64,000 nt of DNA from Akkermansia muciniphila. GTDB lineage: Bacteria > Verrucomicrobiota > Verrucomicrobiia > Opitutales > Opitutaceae. Within the stretch, counting starts at the first letter, position 1. Each line of letters starts with the position of its first letter. Under the pieces are notes generated by a model. It was not told the origin of the DNA, made no database searches, and saw only the letters and a list, made by a program, of their open reading frames with translations. The DNA lies in the NCBI GenBank assembly GCA_945888375.1, contig CAMCZZ010000007.1, positions 85,294-149,293 of the forward strand, given 5' to 3'. Below are positions 60,931 to 64,000 of this stretch, one piece after another. The translations under genes and the position numbers were made by a program.

Positions 60931-61992
60931 TCAAGCGGCGAGTGCCGCCGGTTGCGATGCCTCGGCAACCGGAGCTGCTTTCGCGTGCCTGGGCATGATG
61001 GCGAAAAACTGCTCGGCCTCCTCCTTGGTCTTCAAGTCGAGGTAGTGCTTGCGGATGATGCTTTCGGAGTTGCCGGCCTGCAAAGCGGCCTCGCCCATGG
61101 AGCGGAATTTGCCGACGTGCATCGAAATGAACGTATGGCGCATGATGTCATGTGAGAGGTCGAACACCTTGGCGACGGCTGCGCGGGTGTGTTGCAGGTT
61201 GGCCGGAATGATCGGGCAGCGGTCGAGTGGGTAGGCTTTCAGCCAAGCCGCAAGGTTGGGCTGAATGGCGACGCTGCGCTTCATGCGGACTTTCGAGACC
61301 TCGGGCTCGATGAGGATGACGCCGGTATCGAGCCGGACATGCTCGGCCTTGAGTTTGAGGATCTCACCATGACGGACGCATGGGCGGATGCCTGCGAACA
61401 GGGCGAGCGCGAAGAACGGGACGAGGCTGCCGCCGTCGATCTTTTCGACGTGGTGCATAAGCTTCTCGGCCTGCTCGGCGCTCAAGGTCTTGGCCGAGCC
61501 GCGACGGTGAGCGATGCGGTGATGGGGGATTTTTTCGACCGGATTGGCGGCAACCCAGTCCTTCTGGAACGCGAATTTGAAGAAGGTGTGGAGGATGCCG
61601 CGCCGGTTGTTGATGGTCTTCGGGCCGGCGTTGCCGCGCTGGCAATGGGCGGTGAGTTGCTGCGTGGTCAACTGGGAGACGAGGACGGCGGGGAAGCTTT
61701 TTTTCAGGACGTCGAGATGGCGGCGGATGTGGTCGAGCTGGGAAATCGAAAGAAGCTTCTGGTCGTGCTCGCGCTGCTTGAAAGCGAGGTAAGTCGTGAC
61801 GGCATCGGCCAAGGTCTGCTCGCGATCTGGGGCGCGGTAGTTGGCCAAGGCAAAATCGAGGTAGAACGAAAGCGACTTGGGAGCGTCGGCGAGGCGGCGG
61901 AAAGCGGCCTCGGCCTCGTGAAGCTGGGCATCGTTCAACCGCGTGGCGGTGGTGCGAATGCCGGTCTCGGCCTGCAGACGTTGGATTTCCAA
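60931..61992 (-). CDS. Tyrosine recombinase/integrase
   Basis: 353 residues from a TTG at 61992. The core-binding domain (FPAVLVSQLTTQQLTAHCQR) is followed by the catalytic domain: Arg in ALFAGIRPCVRHGEILKLKA, His/Arg in DLSHDIMRHTFISMH and Tyr in SIIRKHYLDLKTKEEAEQFF. The reading frame continues upstream of 61992 to a stop at 62152-62154 and encodes FIISEFTNPSGEIVFRVTGW, then LDGKRIRKNFPTRAEASAER, a plausible N-terminal arm-binding domain, but no ATG, GTG or TTG is available there. The true start may be a rare codon or a frameshift may be present. Confidence 0.88.
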   Translation of the reverse strand: MEIQRLQAETGIRTTATRLNDAQLHEAEAAFRRLADAPKSLSFYLDFALANYRAPDREQTLADAVTTYLAFKQREHDQKLLSISQLDHIRRHLDVLKKSFPAVLVSQLTTQQLTAHCQRGNAGPKTINNRRGILHTFFKFAFQKDWVAANPVEKIPHHRIAHRRGSAKTLSAEQAEKLMHHVEKIDGGSLVPFFALALFAGIRPCVRHGEILKLKAEHVRLDTGVILIEPEVSKVRMKRSVAIQPNLAAWLKAYPLDRCPIIPANLQHTRAAVAKVFDLSHDIMRHTFISMHVGKFRSMGEAALQAGNSESIIRKHYLDLKTKEEAEQFFAIMPRHAKAAPVAEASQPAALAA

Positions 61993-62198
61993 GGCCTGAC
62001 GCTCGGCGGAAGCCTCGGCGCGGGTAGGGAAATTCTTGCGGATGCGCTTACCGTCGAGCCAACCGGTGACGCGAAAAACGATCTCCCCTGAGGGATTCGT
62101 GAATTCTGAGATGATGAACTGTGCGGCCTGGGCCCTGTGCGATTTGCCACGTCAACTGACAAATCTGCTGTCTGCCTTGGCCCGTCAGAGGTAAAAAC

Positions 62199-62217
62199 TG
62201 GCGGAGAGGGGGGGATT
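62199..62217. other. Partial attachment-site-like sequence next to the integrase
   Basis: TGGCGGAGAGGGGGGGATT repeats, nearly exactly, the start of the tRNA-end sequence at 62327-62351, 127 bp away. The site next to the integrase and the tRNA end next to it look like two attachment sites in tandem. Confidence 0.55.
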
Positions 62218-62308
62218 GATTCGCCATGCTCAGGGTCTTACCCCGGCGCTGGTGCGCCGTCCATATCCCGCCTCAAATGCTAACGCATTTCGTTCGACTG
62301 CGTCGAAA

Positions 62309-62331
62309 CGCCATTTGCTGCGCAAATGGCG
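62309..62331. other. Perfect 10-bp stem hairpin before the tRNA remnant
   Basis: CGCCATTTGC-TGC-GCAAATGGCG. A second stem, TTCGAC-TGC-GTCGAA, with the same TGC loop lies just upstream (about 62293-62307). It overlaps the first bases of the tRNA remnant. It may belong to the recombination site or end transcription. Confidence 0.6.
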
Positions 62332-62351
62332 GAGAGGGGGGATTCGAACCC
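62327..62351 (-). other. 3' end of a tRNA gene (Ser-like), attachment-site remnant
   Basis: On the minus strand GGGTTCGAATCCCCCTCTCC then GCCA gives half of a T-stem, the T-loop TTCGAAT, the acceptor strand CTCTCCG and an encoded CCA. The sequence upstream of it does not fold into the rest of a tRNA. Integrative elements use such tRNA ends as attachment sites; this is the copy left at one end. Ser is suggested by the 3' end only. Confidence 0.7.
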
Positions 62352-62466
62352 TATTCGCCGTTACTGGCTAAGTCCCTAAATAACGCGGAATTAGTTTATT
62401 GTTAGTGGTTTAGAACGTGCTTATAAGAGCAGGTAAATGCAGCGAAGGGAAGCCAAAAACAGAAGA

Positions 62467-62487
62467 TTTGGCAACCTTTGGGCAACC
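62467..62487. other. Tandem TTTGG(G)CAACC motifs, possible integrase arm sites
   Basis: TTTGGCAACC directly followed by TTTGGGCAACC. Related motifs occur at 47721-47755. They lie in the AT-rich 200 bp between the tRNA remnant and the next gene. Confidence 0.4.
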
Positions 62488-62552
62488 TAAACGGGCCGGA
62501 TTGCCTCTCGTTGGGAGTGACATCGGCGATGCGTTTGGGTGTCATGAACTGA

Positions 62553-63314
62553 ATGGGGCTTTGCATCAACTGGACAGTTCACGCACCGGAAACGGCGTCG
62601 CTTGAGAGCGTCACCGACCGGCTGCGGTCATGGCGCGAGGCCTGTCTCGATCTGCCTTTTGATGAGGTCACGGACATTGTCCATTTCACGGAAGCCGAGA
62701 TCGTGGAGCGGTTGGAGAATCGCTCGGATCCTTTCCGGTGGTTTCTCGTCCAGGCCGGCGCCTATGTCGCGATCAACCGGGACACGCCCGACGAGTTTTC
62801 GACCTCCGTCGATCCGGTCGAGGTCGCGGGCTTCACCGCGTTTGCCGGCGATGAGTGCGAGCCGATGAACTGCTTTTTGGCGCGGTATCCTGAACAGGCC
62901 CTCGTCGGTCGTCATTTGGTGAAGCCGGGAATCAGCGGGTGGCGGGGCAGCTCCTTCGCTAAAACTCAATACGCCTCCACCGTGGCTGCTCAGCATTTCC
63001 TAAAGTGTCATTTGACGATCACGGCGGCTTTGGACGCGGCGAAGGCGGCGGGGTTGCTGCAATCGGTCTTGGACGAAGGCGGATATTGGGACGACCGCGA
63101 CGCGGAAAAACTCCTGACGACGGTCGGACTGTGGAACGCCATGATGGCCGCTTTTGTGGGCGGTCTGGAATTGGCGACGGGCGAGAGCCTACCGGCACCG
63201 ATCAAGCAACATCCGGAATTTGAAAAGCTGGAACACTTCGGCACCACGGGCGAAACGGCGGCGATGGCGAAGGCGATTGCGGCGGCGCTCAAGGATATCA
63301 AGTCGAGTGAATAG
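62553..63314 (+). CDS. Uncharacterised 253-residue mobile-element protein
   Basis: No family recognised. It starts GLCINWTVHAPETASLESVT and has no signal peptide or transmembrane helix. The middle reads FDEVTDIVHFTEAEIVERLE and FLVQAGAYVAINRDTPDEFS, mixed alpha/beta. The C-terminal half is helical (ITAALDAAKAAGLLQSVLDE, then GETAAMAKAIAAALKDI). The start could lie a few codons later. It lies between the tRNA remnant and a convergent DUF6573 gene, so it belongs to a second element or the outer part of the same one. Confidence 0.65.
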   Translation: MGLCINWTVHAPETASLESVTDRLRSWREACLDLPFDEVTDIVHFTEAEIVERLENRSDPFRWFLVQAGAYVAINRDTPDEFSTSVDPVEVAGFTAFAGDECEPMNCFLARYPEQALVGRHLVKPGISGWRGSSFAKTQYASTVAAQHFLKCHLTITAALDAAKAAGLLQSVLDEGGYWDDRDAEKLLTTVGLWNAMMAAFVGGLELATGESLPAPIKQHPEFEKLEHFGTTGETAAMAKAIAAALKDIKSSE

Positions 63315-63320
63315 GCACGA

Positions 63321-63353
63321 AAAAGCCCCGCTCGCGTGGTGGCGGCGGGGCTG
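63321..63353 (-). terminator. Rho-independent terminator of the DUF6573 gene
   Basis: Arms AGCCCCGC and GCGGGGCT with a 13-nt loop; five T follow on the minus strand. It sits between convergent genes. Confidence 0.82.
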
Positions 63354-63363
63354 AGGGTGTCGA

Positions 63364-63915
63364 TCAATCCTCGTCGGGGAGCATGATCGTGAGGCAGGGG
63401 CGGCCGGTCTCGTCGGGGTGCTGAATGGCCTTCAACGTGTGCAGGCGCTTGCGGCCGGTGCCGGTGATGATGACGCGGAAGAGGCACCCACCCTGCCAGA
63501 CCTGAACGGGCGAGACGCGGGACATCCAGAGAATGTCATGCCAGACGCCGCGGCAGTCGTTCGCGTGTTTCGGACTCGCGACCGCCTGCTCGATGAGGGC
63601 GAAGACAGTTGCGGTCATGGCGACGTGAACGCTGGGGAAGTGCTGCGCTGAGATCGGCGCGAGGTCGCCGGTGGAGGCGTCTGCAAGGACGCCGTCGGCG
63701 ATAGCCTGGGCGCGGGTGTAAACGCTGATGACGGTGAAGCCGTCGAACGGGTGGCCGGGCTGGTTGATCTGGTCGCCTGGCTGAGGTGTAGGATCACGGG
63801 GAGTTTGCGCAAGGTCGCGCCCGGAGACCGGGCACCCGCTTACTTGCGCCCCGTCGCTTTGCTTTGGGGCCACGCCGTCGGCGTGACCATCTTCGCACTG
63901 TGTGCTTCGTCGCAT
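63364..63915 (-). CDS. DUF6573 family protein
   Basis: 183 residues. From about residue 58 the sequence follows the DUF6573 pattern: FDGFTVISVYTRAQAIADGV, then VHVAMTATVFALIEQAV, GVWHDILWMSRV, LFRVIITGTGRKRLHTLKAI and a final LTIMLPDED. The first 55 residues are Gln/Pro/Gly-rich and may be a linker or a wrong start. The family is frequent on conjugative and integrative elements; function unknown. The 85 bp right of it to the window edge show no feature. Confidence 0.85.
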   Translation of the reverse strand: MRRSTQCEDGHADGVAPKQSDGAQVSGCPVSGRDLAQTPRDPTPQPGDQINQPGHPFDGFTVISVYTRAQAIADGVLADASTGDLAPISAQHFPSVHVAMTATVFALIEQAVASPKHANDCRGVWHDILWMSRVSPVQVWQGGCLFRVIITGTGRKRLHTLKAIQHPDETGRPCLTIMLPDED

Positions 63916-64000
63916 GGGATGTCGGAGGAGTGCGCCCCAACGAGGGCGCGGGGAGTAGCGGGCCGCGCTACGCGGAGCCCTCAGATGGCCAAACCGAAAA

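Noticed and set aside
62327..62400. Complete tRNA gene
   Set aside because: Only the 3' quarter fits a tRNA; no anticodon, D-arm or 5' acceptor strand is present upstream.

Overview
The window is a 64-kb, GC-rich stretch of a bacterial chromosome. It most resembles a member of the Verrucomicrobiota, probably Opitutales/Opitutaceae. The grounds are a short pseudopilin of verrucomicrobial type, a PEP-CTERM surface protein, a pectate lyase carrying immunoglobulin-like domains, a GH97 glycosidase, a complete mcsA-mcsB-clpC cluster, and many genes without an obvious Shine-Dalgarno sequence. The assignment is inferred from gene content; no rRNA gene is present.

From 1 to about 45.5 kb the window is ordinary chromosome. 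In order it holds: the 3' end of folC; a MalK/UgpC-type ABC ATPase; a small tandem ribbon-helix-helix protein; an aspartate-type aminotransferase; a 1386-residue hybrid histidine kinase; an AraC regulator divergent from a Gfo/Idh/MocA oxidoreductase; a membrane zinc peptidase; a GH97 enzyme; infC; a cell-wall amidase; a sulfate-activation cluster (cysC, cysD, an inserted four-helix-bundle gene, cysN); a PEP-CTERM protein coupled to a degenerate rhomboid; a nuclease-XPD helicase; a RecO-like protein; ybeY; hrpB; a phosphotransacetylase split into two genes; a class V aminotransferase; lpxK; an M29 aminopeptidase; the pectate lyase; a pseudopilin; ilvE; and mcsA-mcsB-clpC. Dispersed intergenic repeat families sit between several of these genes.

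From about 45.6 kb to the right edge the character changes to accessory DNA. It starts with a 21-bp minisatellite and a decayed ParE-like toxin. A run of minus-strand genes follows: dinD, an unknown small protein, a DUF2779/PD-(D/E)XK nuclease, an HNH endonuclease with a modified-DNA-binding-like N-terminus, and a large PLD/SF2/DUF3427 helicase. A conserved hairpin repeat follows or separates several of them. Next come a kinase-like gene flanked by 68-bp direct repeats, a hipBA toxin-antitoxin pair, a chimeric umuC remnant, an excisionase-like HTH protein, an AT-richer coiled-coil gene and a tyrosine integrase. Beside the integrase lies the 3' end of a tRNA (Ser-like) and a partial copy of it, which look like attachment-site remnants. 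Two further mobile-element genes follow (an unknown 253-residue protein and a DUF6573 protein).

The most interesting material is the 46.7-57.8 kb cluster. It looks like a defence or modification-dependent restriction island assembled from cassettes. The best candidate system is the operon of the PLD/SF2/DUF3427 helicase with the HNH nuclease, followed by the DUF2779 nuclease and its translationally coupled small partner.
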